Source: Hyphomicrobiales bacterium
GTDB lineage: Bacteria; Pseudomonadota; Alphaproteobacteria; Rhizobiales; Beijerinckiaceae
NCBI GenBank assembly: GCA_028290125.1
Contig: JAQGKM010000117.1
Location: 1-27,496, forward strand
Length of the DNA stretch: 27,496 bases
Direction of reading: 5' to 3'
Shown one piece after another: positions 1 through 7,632 of this stretch. The notes beneath the pieces were generated by a model, which saw only the letters and a list, made by a program, of their open reading frames with translations, was not told the origin of the DNA and made no database searches. The position numbers and the translations under genes were made by a program. The stretch's first letter is position 1, and the number at the start of each line of letters is the position of its first letter.

Positions 1-1
1 C

Positions 2-472
2 GGCTTTCCGGCCTTCGGCGCCTCGCTCGGCTTCGTGCGCGGCAAACGCCGCACGGCGGCGCATGTCGCGACGGACGGGCGCGCTGTGGCTATCGATGGC
101 CTTCCCCGCAAGACCGCGAATGTCGAATGGCGCGGCGTGACGAAGAACGGCGCCTTCGAGCCTTACGCCGCGATCTTGCGCGTGCTGGCTGTCGAAGCCG
201 CGCAACGGCAGGAAATGATCGAAAGCGGTTCACCATCGCTCGATGTCAAGCGGGCGCAGATCCTCGTCGTCACGCGTCTTGGCCGCGAAGGCTCCTGCGT
301 CGTCGCCTATGTGGATGCGCAGGCGAATGCAAAGCCGAACGATCTCGCGCGCGAGGCCGCCGACGACGCCGCCCTCGCGCCCTGTCCGGTCGCTCGCATC
401 GCCGTTCGCGGCGTGCTGACGCCGGTTCTCGCGAGTTACCTCAACTCGTCTCCGTCTCGCGCTCGGCGATGA
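2..472 (+). CDS. Hypothetical protein, C-terminal part (5' end outside window)
   Basis: The reading frame is open from the first bases of the window to a TGA at 470-472, so the true start lies upstream and only about 156 residues are visible. The visible part is soluble-looking, alternates hydrophobic strands with Arg-rich loops, and contains a plausible beta-strand core (ILVVTRLGREGSCVVAYVDA). I see no catalytic motif or membrane segment, and I do not recognise the family. The last 32 bases overlap the convergent ligase gene on the other strand. Codon use is typical of the neighbouring genes, which supports real coding. The function is unknown. Confidence 0.65.
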   Translation, partial: GFPAFGASLGFVRGKRRTAAHVATDGRAVAIDGLPRKTANVEWRGVTKNGAFEPYAAILRVLAVEAAQRQEMIESGSPSLDVKRAQILVVTRLGREGSCVVAYVDAQANAKPNDLAREAADDAALAPCPVARIAVRGVLTPVLASYLNSSPSRARR

Positions 473-1940
473 GACGCTCGCGCAGCGCGGCGCGGTCCGT
501 CTTGCCGCCCGTGGTCTTCGGGAACGCCGTGTAGGCCGAGACGTGGACCGCATCCACCGTGGTGAACATCGCCTTCAACTTTTGAACGCGCTCCGGCGCC
601 GGCGCGGCGTCAGCCTCCAGCGCGATCAGGATCTCGGTCTGCGTCAGCGCATTCTGGCGCGCGAAGACGCAAGCGTCGAGACATCCGGCGATCTGCTGGA
701 TTTCCGCTTCCACTGGCCCGACCGGGAAGCGGTCGCTCTTGATGAAGAGAACGTCCGCCACGCGACCGAGCACGCGCACGCGCCCGTCGGCCCGGCGCAT
801 CGCGAGATCGCCCGGATAAAAATAGCCGTCGCGAAAATGCGCCGCCGTCGCCACGGGGTCGTCGTGATATCGTTTGGCCGTGTAGCTCTCCTGCCGCACG
901 CGCAGGATGCCCTCGGTCCCGTCCGGCACGGAATTGCCGGCCTCATCGACGATCTCGATCCGGCGATGCGGGTGAACGGAGTGCCAGAGCAGGTCCTCCG
1001 CGTTGGTGACTTTCGTTTTGGTGAGCGCGCCGTTCTCGGTCGCGCTGTAGATCTGGAAGACGTTGGACGTGATGTTCTTCAGCACCCATTCGATCTTGCC
1101 GAAATTCATGAATCCGCCGCCGATGTGCAGGCGCATGCGCGGCTTGGCGACGGGCGGCTGAAGCGTCGCCGATGCATGCAGCGTATCGATGTGTGACGGA
1201 CGCAGCGTGACGTAGTCGAAGTCCGCCTCATAGAACGTTTTCAGGAAGTCGATCTTTCCGTCGATGATGAACGTCGCGCCGAGCTTGAAGCAGGCGATCC
1301 CGTACATGTAGCCGCCGGACGCCGCGAGCGTGTAATCGACCAGATAGGCCCTGCTGGAAGCCGTCAGCAATGCGTGCTTCGCGTAAATGTCAGCGACCTC
1401 GTTTTCCACTTGGGCGGACAGCAGAACGCGTTTGGGCATTCCGGTCGCGCCGGAGGACAGAAGAAAGTTGCCGCCCTGGAGATCGGCCTCAACCTTCTTG
1501 ATCGTCAGCAAGTGCTGCGCGCCGAAGATGGAAGCGGGGATGGCGATGAGTTTGTCGGCATGCGCCGTGTCCGGCGCGAGCCGGACCTTCTCGCCTTCCA
1601 TGACGATGAGGCAGGCCACAGACTTCACGCTTTCGACCAGCGGGTGATCGGGGCGTGGCAAGCTCAGCGTGTCCATCCCGAGCGCACGCGCAGCCAGCGT
1701 CACCACCCAGGCGTCAGCAAGCGAGCTGATGGCGAGAACGGCGGTCGGCCGTTCACCCGATCCCGGATCGAGGACCGGCAGGCGCGCTTCCAGGAAGCGA
1801 CGAACGGTTTCGACGACGTGGGCGAGGTAGGAATAGGAAATGGGCGCGCCGCGATAGATGAGAGCGGCCTTTGCCGGTTTCTTCTTCGCCCAATGGTTGA
1901 TCCAGTCCAAAGCCGTGCTCATGCAACACAACCCATTCAT
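441..1940 (-). CDS. AMP-dependent synthetase/ligase (acyl-CoA synthetase-like adenylating enzyme)
   Basis: This 499-residue protein is a member of the ANL adenylate-forming superfamily, which activates a carboxylic acid with ATP to an acyl-adenylate, usually for transfer to CoA or a carrier protein. The motifs occur in order: P-loop LSSGATGMPK (161-170), the A5-type IYSATENG (297-304), A7 YPGDLA (375-380), A8 LGRVADVLFIKSD (391-403) and A10 TTGGKTDR with the catalytic-type Lys480. The P-loop is less Ser/Thr-rich than usual. There is no carrier-protein domain and no PKS/NRPS gene beside it, so the substrate cannot be inferred. The first ATG has a close GGGGGA upstream; the ATG seven codons in (MSTALDW) is an alternative start. 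The 3' end overlaps the convergent gene at the window start by 32 bp. Confidence 0.85.
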   Translation of the reverse strand: MNGLCCMSTALDWINHWAKKKPAKAALIYRGAPISYSYLAHVVETVRRFLEARLPVLDPGSGERPTAVLAISSLADAWVVTLAARALGMDTLSLPRPDHPLVESVKSVACLIVMEGEKVRLAPDTAHADKLIAIPASIFGAQHLLTIKKVEADLQGGNFLLSSGATGMPKRVLLSAQVENEVADIYAKHALLTASSRAYLVDYTLAASGGYMYGIACFKLGATFIIDGKIDFLKTFYEADFDYVTLRPSHIDTLHASATLQPPVAKPRMRLHIGGGFMNFGKIEWVLKNITSNVFQIYSATENGALTKTKVTNAEDLLWHSVHPHRRIEIVDEAGNSVPDGTEGILRVRQESYTAKRYHDDPVATAAHFRDGYFYPGDLAMRRADGRVRVLGRVADVLFIKSDRFPVGPVEAEIQQIAGCLDACVFARQNALTQTEILIALEADAAPAPERVQKLKAMFTTVDAVHVSAYTAFPKTTGGKTDRAALRERLIAERETETS

Positions 1941-2156
1941 CGTTCCCCCGCGTCACGGCACGGGACTAACACAGGATGCGATGGTGCATCCACTGTCGAA
2001 GGTGCGCGTCGTCGATGAGCTGTTTTCAGCTGAAGGCCTGGGTCTCTGCATTTCGAGCGGCGAAGCCGGCGATCGGACCGCCTGCACTTGGCATTGCTGG
2101 CGCATTATCAAATAAAGCGGGCAACAAAACGAAACTATAAACACTGTCAAAATGAC

Positions 2157-2188
2157 ATGGCCCGGATCCTTGATGAGACCCGGGCCAT
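2157..2188 (-). terminator. Candidate terminator of the 49-residue membrane protein gene
   Basis: ATGGCCCGG (2157-2165) and CCGGGCCAT (2180-2188) form a perfect 9-bp stem with a 14-base loop. It lies just past the stop codon of the small gene on the minus strand and is followed in that direction by GTCATTTTGAC, a weak T tract. The stem is strong but the tail is poor, so termination may be partial. Confidence 0.5.
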
Positions 2189-2209
2189 CGCTTGATCCAA
2201 TCAGGCGTC

Positions 2210-2359
2210 TTATTTCTTCTCGACCGTCACGCCATTTGGCCCGAGGTTGATCTGCACGCCCTGCGGTTCCTTGCGTTCCTGATAGACTTGATAGCCATAG
2301 ATCGAACCGCCGACCAGCAAGGCGCCGACGATCAGGAACATGAGGTTGGTTCTATTCAT
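2210..2359 (-). CDS. Small single-pass membrane protein, 49 residues
   Basis: The ATG at 2359 is preceded by GGAG five bases upstream, which favours this start over a longer in-frame one at 2419. The protein has a short polar N-terminus (MNRTN), one hydrophobic segment at about residues 6-24 (LMFLIVGALLVGGSIYGYQ), then a charged tail (YQERKEPQ) and a short hydrophobic/polar end (VQINLGPNGVTVEKK). The tail may form a small beta hairpin outside the membrane. A hairpin terminator follows, so it is probably its own transcription unit. The function is unknown; orientation is probably N-in by the positive-inside rule only weakly. Confidence 0.75.
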   Translation of the reverse strand: MNRTNLMFLIVGALLVGGSIYGYQVYQERKEPQGVQINLGPNGVTVEKK

Positions 2360-2531
2360 TTGATCTCCGATGGCGTGCCTGGGCGCGCCCTGAATCTTCT
2401 TGTAAGTTGAGTCGCACAAAGCAAATCAGCTTCACATCGCAAATCGAGCTTGGTCGAGCGCTCAAGCTAATGCAACCCTGCGCCGAGTTCCGCGGCGCGC
2501 AGGCGAACCTGTGAGCTGATGGCGCCACAGA

Positions 2532-3272
2532 TCAGGACCGGCTGCGCTCCTCGACGACTGTCGTGTCGACAATCGAGGAATCTTCATAAAGCACGCGCCC
2601 CAGCGCACCCGCCGCCAAGGCGCCGAGAGCCGGAGCAAGAATGAAGAGCCAGAGCTGAAACACGGCGTCGCCGCCGGCGAACAGCGCCGGGCCGATGCTG
2701 CGGGCCGGATTGACGGACGTGTTGGTGATCGGGATCGAGATGAGATGGATCAATGTCAGCGACAGGCCGATCGGAATGCCGGCAAAGCCTGTCGCCGCAC
2801 CTTTCGATGTCGTGCCGATGATGATCATCAGGAAGAAGAAAGTCAGCACGAGCTCGGCCACGAAGCAGGACGCGAGCGAGTAGCGGCCTGGACTCAATTC
2901 GCCGTAGCCGTTCGAGGCGAAGCCGCCGCTCACCCATTCGGGTTTGCCGGACGCGATGAGATAGAGGACGGCGGCTGCGGCCACCGCGGCGACGATCTGC
3001 ACGACGATGTAGGGAACCACGTGTCGAGGCGCGCAGCGTCCTGCCGCCCAGAGTCCCAGCGTCACCGCCGGGTTGAAGTGGCCGCCTGAAATGTGCCCCA
3101 CGGCATAGGCCATGCTGAGTACAGTCAGTCCGAAGGCGAAGGAAACGCCCGTAAAACCGATGCCAAGTTGGGGGAAGGCGGCAGAGACGACAGCTGCGCC
3201 GCAGCCACCGAATACCAGCCAGAATGTGCCGAAGAACTCGGCGATGAGCCGCCGTTGCATGTCATTATGCAT
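2532..3272 (-). CDS. aqpZ: Aquaporin Z (water channel)
   Basis: This 246-residue MIP-family channel conducts water across the inner membrane. It has six transmembrane helices and two half-helices with NPA boxes, GHFNPAVT (N67-P68-A69) and SVNPARS (N188-P189-A190). By alignment from memory with E. coli AqpZ, the aromatic/arginine selectivity filter is Phe47, His176, Thr185 and Arg191, the water-selective type and not the glyceroporin type. The start at 3272 is supported by GGAGGGG a few bases upstream. The C-terminal tail ends in an acidic/basic stretch (TTVVEERSRS). It is transcribed away from the methyltransferase gene, and two hairpins lie in the region between them. Confidence 0.95.
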   Translation of the reverse strand: MHNDMQRRLIAEFFGTFWLVFGGCGAAVVSAAFPQLGIGFTGVSFAFGLTVLSMAYAVGHISGGHFNPAVTLGLWAAGRCAPRHVVPYIVVQIVAAVAAAAVLYLIASGKPEWVSGGFASNGYGELSPGRYSLASCFVAELVLTFFFLMIIIGTTSKGAATGFAGIPIGLSLTLIHLISIPITNTSVNPARSIGPALFAGGDAVFQLWLFILAPALGALAAGALGRVLYEDSSIVDTTVVEERSRS

Positions 3273-3332
3273 GAAGCCCCTCCGTCATCGCAGCGCCGTT
3301 GCACGCTGCATTGGCCCGTATTGGACTTGAGC

Positions 3333-3393
3333 CGACACTCACGAGTGTCGAGCGGAAACGCCGGCATGGCAATGCTTGCCGTGCGCGTTTCCG
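3333..3393. repeat. Two adjacent hairpins in the aqpZ/methyltransferase intergenic region
   Basis: CGACACTC-AC-GAGTGTCG at 3333-3350 is a perfect 8-bp palindrome with a two-base centre. Three bases later CGGAAACGC (3353-3361) and GCGTTTCCG (3385-3393) form a perfect 9-bp stem. Inside it CGGCA/TGCCG (3362-3366/3377-3381) continues the stem after a three-base bulge. No T tract follows on either strand and the pair sits upstream of aqpZ, so a terminator is unlikely. It could be a dispersed palindromic repeat or a regulatory site. Confidence 0.6.
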
Positions 3394-3567
3394 AACTACG
3401 CCAATTCGACTTGAACAAACTATTGCTGCGCTTTGGCTAGCTCATGCGTGATTGGAACCAGCTGCACGATGCGATGTTGGGTTCGCGGTCCGCATCGGCC
3501 GTCACAACATAAGTCAGTATTGGAAACATCCTTGCCGAACCTCCACGGCTTCGACTCAGGTCATTCC

Positions 3568-4503
3568 GTGCGCGAGACTGCGCTCGTCGCCATCGGCCGT
3601 GCGCTCAAAAGCGCGCAATATCGTTTCACGACGCCGACGCCAGCCACGCACGCGCGTGTCATCGCGCGGGCCGACCCTGCGCTCGCGGCGGATCTGCGGG
3701 GTGTGTTCGGCTGGAATCTGCCCTTCTCCGAAGGTCTGCTGCCGGCTCATCTTATGGAGCTGATGCGGACCGCGGAGGTGCTGGCGGTCTTGCCGAATGG
3801 CGATTACCAGTCCGGCGTACGCTTTTCGACGCTGGATGAATGTCTGTTCGCGCATTCGGCCTTTCCCACCGTGCAATCGGATGCGGTCTTCTTCGGGCCC
3901 GACACCTCCCGTTTCGTTTCTGCGATCGTCGATCATCTGGCGCATCGCACGACGCCCATTGCGCGCGCCGCCGACATCGGCTGCGGCGCGGGGCCGGGCG
4001 GCGTCTCCATCGCGCGGCGTTGTCGCGACGCCGACGTGGCGCTTCTCGACATCAATGGCGCGGCGCTGAGCGCATGCCGGGTCAATGCGGCACTGAACGA
4101 TGTGCGGAATGTCGCAGCGATCGAAAGCGATGTCATGGCCGCTACGGAGGGGCTTTTCGATCTTGTCGTCACCAACCCGCCCTATCTGATCGACGCTTCC
4201 GCGCGCGCCTATCGACATGGCGGCGGTGATTTTGGCGAAGGCTTGTCGCTTCGCATTCTGCGCGAAAGCGTTCCCCGGTTGTCCGAACGCGGGACCATTC
4301 TGCTCTACACGGGTTCAGCGGTCGTCGACGGACAAGATGTCTTCGGCGCCGCCGCAGAGCGCATCGTCGCCGAGCTGGGATTGTACGCCAACTATCGGGA
4401 GCTCGATCCCGACGTGTTCGGCGAAGAACTTGAAACGCCACCCTATGCACGCGCCGACCGCATTGCGGCAGTGCTGCTTACGGCGAGCCGGAGTCCCCTA
4501 TGA
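3568..4503 (+). CDS. Class I SAM-dependent methyltransferase (HemK/RsmC-like, NPPY motif)
   Basis: This is a predicted S-adenosylmethionine methyltransferase of 311 residues if translation starts at the GTG at 3568. The frame stays open upstream to 3433, with an ATG at 3469, but those extra residues look non-coding. The SAM-binding glycine loop is DIGCGAGPGG (136-145), the acidic end of strand 2 is LLDING (159-164), and motif IV is TNPPY (202-206). NPPY is found in enzymes that methylate amide or exocyclic nitrogen, such as HemK/PrmC, RsmC and TrmN6. The first 110 residues form a separate N-terminal domain (RFTTPTPATHAR at 19-30). Its stop overlaps the start of the next gene as ATGA, so the two are probably co-translated. 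The substrate is unknown. Confidence 0.85.
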   Translation: MRETALVAIGRALKSAQYRFTTPTPATHARVIARADPALAADLRGVFGWNLPFSEGLLPAHLMELMRTAEVLAVLPNGDYQSGVRFSTLDECLFAHSAFPTVQSDAVFFGPDTSRFVSAIVDHLAHRTTPIARAADIGCGAGPGGVSIARRCRDADVALLDINGAALSACRVNAALNDVRNVAAIESDVMAATEGLFDLVVTNPPYLIDASARAYRHGGGDFGEGLSLRILRESVPRLSERGTILLYTGSAVVDGQDVFGAAAERIVAELGLYANYRELDPDVFGEELETPPYARADRIAAVLLTASRSPL

Positions 4504-5384
4504 CGAACTCGTATTTCGAACAGACGAACAGTGACGAACGCGCGCTGCATTTGCGATTGGCGGCCTTCAACGCCAAACGGTTTCAACCTGCGCTCCCGGG
4601 TGAGAGCGACTGGCGCGCTGACCTTGTGCACAATATCGACGACGCCTTGCTGGAAGGCGAATACCTTGAGTCCGAGCGCGCGCGCATTCGCCACCTCGCG
4701 ATGCATGCGCCGCGCGACGCGACAGCCTTTTGCCAATGGTTCGAAGCGCTGAAGCAGACTGGCCCGGGCCAGCACGATCCGCTGTTTCCGTGGCTTGCCG
4801 ATGTGGCGGAAATGAGCCAAATGCAATGGTTTCTCACTCAGGAGATCGCGGGCGAGGCCGGCTTCGAGGATCTCACGGCGCTCACGCAGATCCGCCTTCC
4901 GGTGCGACCGAAGCTCGAACTCGCGCGCAACTACTGGGACGAGATGGGCCGCGGGCAGGCCAAGGGCATGCATGGTCCGTTGCTCGAACACCTCGGACAC
5001 GCGCTCGATCTGAAGCCCGATCTCGAGACGTCCATGTGGGAGTCGCTCGCGCTGGCCAACACGATGGCGGGCCTCGCCGCCAATCGTCGCTTCGCCTATC
5101 ATTCGGTCGGCGCGCTCGGCGTCATCGAAATGACGGCCCCGGATCGCGCCGCCGCCGTGGCGCGCGGGTTGAAGCGTCTCGGGATCCCGGCTGGCGACAG
5201 GCACTACTTCGACCTGCACTCGATTCTCGACGTCAAGCATTCGCTGGCGTGGAACGCCGAGGCGATCACGCCGCTGGTGGCTGAAAAGCCGGATTGCGCG
5301 ATCGCCATCGCCGAAGGCGCATTGATGCGGCTGGAAGCCGGCCGTCGATGCTTCGAAAGGTATCGCGCGCACTTCGGCCTGTAA
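4500..5384 (+). CDS. Haem-oxygenase-like diiron oxidase (iron-containing redox enzyme family)
   Basis: This 294-residue, helix-rich protein has the spacing of metal ligands known in haem-oxygenase-like diiron enzymes (SznF class, from memory): E148-x9-H158 (DEMGRGQAKGMH) and H240-x3-D244-x2-H247 (HSILDVKH), with E115, E119 or E123 as a further carboxylate candidate. Members use iron and O2 for N-oxygenation, desaturation or C-C cleavage in natural-product pathways. It overlaps the methyltransferase by four bases (ATGA), with GGAG upstream. It ends six bases before the convergent ATP-grasp gene. No haem ligand typical of true haem oxygenase is evident. The fold call is fairly firm; the reaction is not predictable from sequence. 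Confidence 0.8.
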   Translation: MTNSYFEQTNSDERALHLRLAAFNAKRFQPALPGESDWRADLVHNIDDALLEGEYLESERARIRHLAMHAPRDATAFCQWFEALKQTGPGQHDPLFPWLADVAEMSQMQWFLTQEIAGEAGFEDLTALTQIRLPVRPKLELARNYWDEMGRGQAKGMHGPLLEHLGHALDLKPDLETSMWESLALANTMAGLAANRRFAYHSVGALGVIEMTAPDRAAAVARGLKRLGIPAGDRHYFDLHSILDVKHSLAWNAEAITPLVAEKPDCAIAIAEGALMRLEAGRRCFERYRAHFGL

Positions 5385-5390
5385 CGCACC

Positions 5391-6698
5391 TCAGTCGAGC
5401 AAGCCCAGCGTCTCGACGGCGGCGAAATCGCTCGCGACGAGCTTCGCTCCGATGTCATTGCGGTAGCGGAGGTTCGGGATGAGAACGCGCCCGGCGAGCT
5501 CGTAGACTTCGGCCTGCGCCTCGACAATCGTGGCGCCGGCCCCGGTGACCACCATGGTCCAGCCGTGATAGCCCGCCGTCACCAGCTGATCTCCCGAAAG
5601 CGCCATCTCGCCGAAGTGCAGATTGCTGCGATCGTGCCGCGACATGTCTCCGTCGAACATGATCGGGAGCCCGACCGGCTCAGGCACGTGCGAGCGCACA
5701 TAGGGGAAAGGCCGCGTGGTCATTACGACGCCGACGCAAAATCCCGGACGCGTCTCGAACGCGACCTGCGATCCCGTCGTCATGGCCTTGAACAGGGCCG
5801 ACCATGGCGTCGCCTGCAGAGGTTCGAGAACGGCAAATCCGGGATAGCCAAACCGGCAGGTGAATTCCAGCGGCCAGATTCCGCGTTCGTTGACGATGGT
5901 GTTGAGATTGATGTAGCCGCAATAGCGGTGCGTGCGCAGCAAGGGCTCCATGCGCGCCAGCGTCGCGGCGAAAAATGTCGACGAGCGCTCGTAGGTCGCC
6001 ACAGTTCCCATCTCGCCCGTCAGTTCGCCGAGATCGCCGGGGAAGAACGCCTTGTGCTCCCAGTCGAGACAGGCCGGCGTCAGGAAGCGCTGTCCGTCGA
6101 AATAGGCGCCGACGCCCATTTCGATTCCGGAGATATGCTCCATCAGGACGAAGCTGATGCGCTCCTCCGCAAGCTGGCGAAACTTCGCTTCCACCATCGC
6201 CTGGACGTCGCGCCCGTCGCGCATGCGCCCGACGTAATTGTCGGCCGCGCCGAACTCCGGTCCGCCGTTGAACTTCAGCACGTAGCGGCCGGGATTTTCG
6301 GCGATGAACGCCGCCGATTGCTCGGGACGGTCGAATGCTTCCATGCGGGCGATGGGAAGCCCAAGGTCACGCAGGACGCCTTGCGCATAGAAGCGGTCGT
6401 TCTCGAGCCTGTCGCCGAAGGCGCTTCCGCCGATGACATGGAAGCCGTCTTCGCGCAAAGCGTCCTGTTGCGCGCCCGCGCCGTCCGACACGCCCTCGAA
6501 CAGGATGATCCCGTCGACCCCCGCTTCGCGGATCCAGGGCAGGTCACGCCGCCAGTCGTCCGTGTGGTCGATCATGCCGGCCAGCGTTCCCCGGCACAGA
6601 GGCTCGCCAATGAAGACGCGCACCTCGTGCCCCTCCGCCGCAAGGCGCAGGTAAAGCGAGCCGAGATCGCATGTATCGCCAACGCCCAGAAAACGCAC
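5391..6698 (-). CDS. ATP-grasp ligase related to PurD (phosphoribosylamine-glycine ligase family)
   Basis: This 435-residue protein starts at a GTG preceded by GAGGAGGTC, an excellent ribosome site. The N-terminal Rossmann-like part (1-90) is followed by an ATP-grasp fold: YVLKFNGG (139-146, ATP-binding Lys142), MEHISGIEMGVGAYFDG (186-202), the PurD-like stretch HK..GD.GELTGEMGT (215-232), and the metal-site region LEFTCRFGYP (277-286). In PurD that last site reads EFN.RFGDPE, so the metal-ligand Asn is Thr here. The usual PurD N-terminus (GxGGREHA) is missing. Such enzymes join a carboxylate to an amine with ATP. It is unlikely to be the purine enzyme; it probably makes an amide in the neighbouring pathway. 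It is convergent with the oxidase and divergent from the SET gene. Confidence 0.8.
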   Translation of the reverse strand: MRFLGVGDTCDLGSLYLRLAAEGHEVRVFIGEPLCRGTLAGMIDHTDDWRRDLPWIREAGVDGIILFEGVSDGAGAQQDALREDGFHVIGGSAFGDRLENDRFYAQGVLRDLGLPIARMEAFDRPEQSAAFIAENPGRYVLKFNGGPEFGAADNYVGRMRDGRDVQAMVEAKFRQLAEERISFVLMEHISGIEMGVGAYFDGQRFLTPACLDWEHKAFFPGDLGELTGEMGTVATYERSSTFFAATLARMEPLLRTHRYCGYINLNTIVNERGIWPLEFTCRFGYPGFAVLEPLQATPWSALFKAMTTGSQVAFETRPGFCVGVVMTTRPFPYVRSHVPEPVGLPIMFDGDMSRHDRSNLHFGEMALSGDQLVTAGYHGWTMVVTGAGATIVEAQAEVYELAGRVLIPNLRYRNDIGAKLVASDFAAVETLGLLD

Positions 6699-6789
6699 GT
6701 GACCTCCTCGTCGCGCAGCACAGCCGCATGGTCGAACGAACGTCGGCGAACGACGTTGCAGGAACGGAAGCGCTCTTCAAGGAAAACGC

Positions 6790-7593
6790 ATGTTCCTCAT
6801 CCGCACACGCGTTGGACCAAGTTCGATCCACGGCACGGGCGTTTTCGCCGATGAAGCCGTCGCTGCCGGCCAGCCTGTCTGGCGGTTCAATCCGGTCTTC
6901 GACCGCATGTTTCCGGACGCCGACTTCGATGCTGCGCCGCCATCCGTGCAGGCGTTCCTGCGCGAATATGCCTATCGGGCCACCGACCTCGACGGAAGCT
7001 GGGTGCTATCGGGCGACCACGCGCGGTTCCTGAACCACAGCGATGAGCCCAACACAATCGAGCGGCCGTTCGAATCCTACGCGGCCGTGGATATTGCGGC
7101 GGGCGACGAGATTACCTGCGACTACGGCGCCTTTTGCCTCGACTGGACGCGCGCCGATCTCGGCGAAGAGACTGCCGCCGACCAGCTCGCTCTCCCGCAT
7201 CGCCATCTCCACACCCGCATCAAGCCAGCGCAGCATGGGGTCGGCGTCTTCGCACTGCATGACATCCCGGCGGGCGTCTTGCTCTTCGAGGGGGACGAGG
7301 GCGACACCGTGCGCGTGCCGGTGAGCGTGGTCGACGCGATTCCGGACGAGGCGGTCAGGCGCATGTATCTTGATTTCTGTCCCGAAGAGGACGGTGCGCT
7401 GATTGCGCCGGTGGATTTCAACCAGCTGACCATCGGCTGGCACGTCAATCATTCGGAGACGCCCAATGTGGTGGTCGATGCCGACATGCAGTTCCGCAGC
7501 AAGGCGCCGATCCGGGCCGGCGAGGAGCTGACGACGGATTACCGGACCTATAGCGCGAGCGCACAGCGGTTGATCGGGACATGGACGAAATAG
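6790..7593 (+). CDS. Tandem SET-domain protein (putative protein-lysine methyltransferase)
   Basis: This 267-residue protein contains two SET-like units. Unit one (about 1-118) has HGTGVFA (14-20), the SAM-site RFLNHSDEPN (79-88) and CDYGAF (110-115). Unit two (about 138-255) has HGVGVFA (149-155), HVNHSETPN (218-226) and TDYRTY (249-254). SET domains transfer methyl groups from SAM to lysine side chains. The two NHS boxes and following Tyr residues suggest both units keep the SAM pocket, though the C-terminal Cys-rich post-SET zinc site is absent. AAGGAA lies six bases before the ATG. A 91-bp gap separates it from the divergent ATP-grasp gene. The target is unknown; a partner or product of this cluster is possible. 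Confidence 0.85.
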   Translation: MFLIRTRVGPSSIHGTGVFADEAVAAGQPVWRFNPVFDRMFPDADFDAAPPSVQAFLREYAYRATDLDGSWVLSGDHARFLNHSDEPNTIERPFESYAAVDIAAGDEITCDYGAFCLDWTRADLGEETAADQLALPHRHLHTRIKPAQHGVGVFALHDIPAGVLLFEGDEGDTVRVPVSVVDAIPDEAVRRMYLDFCPEEDGALIAPVDFNQLTIGWHVNHSETPNVVVDADMQFRSKAPIRAGEELTTDYRTYSASAQRLIGTWTK

Positions 7594-7632
7594 GCTGAGG
7601 CCGTCGTCTCCACCGCAGCAAGGGGTGCGCAC

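Noticed and set aside
1981..2115. Plus-strand 44-codon frame beginning at the ATG at 1981
   Set aside because: No ribosome site, an unusual Cys/Trp-rich end and no recognisable family; the region is more simply the ligase promoter.
3433..3567. Upstream extension of the methyltransferase from a TTG at 3433
   Set aside because: The extra 45 residues are Cys/Trp/His-rich and unlike the family; a GTG at 3568 starts just before the conserved N-terminal domain.
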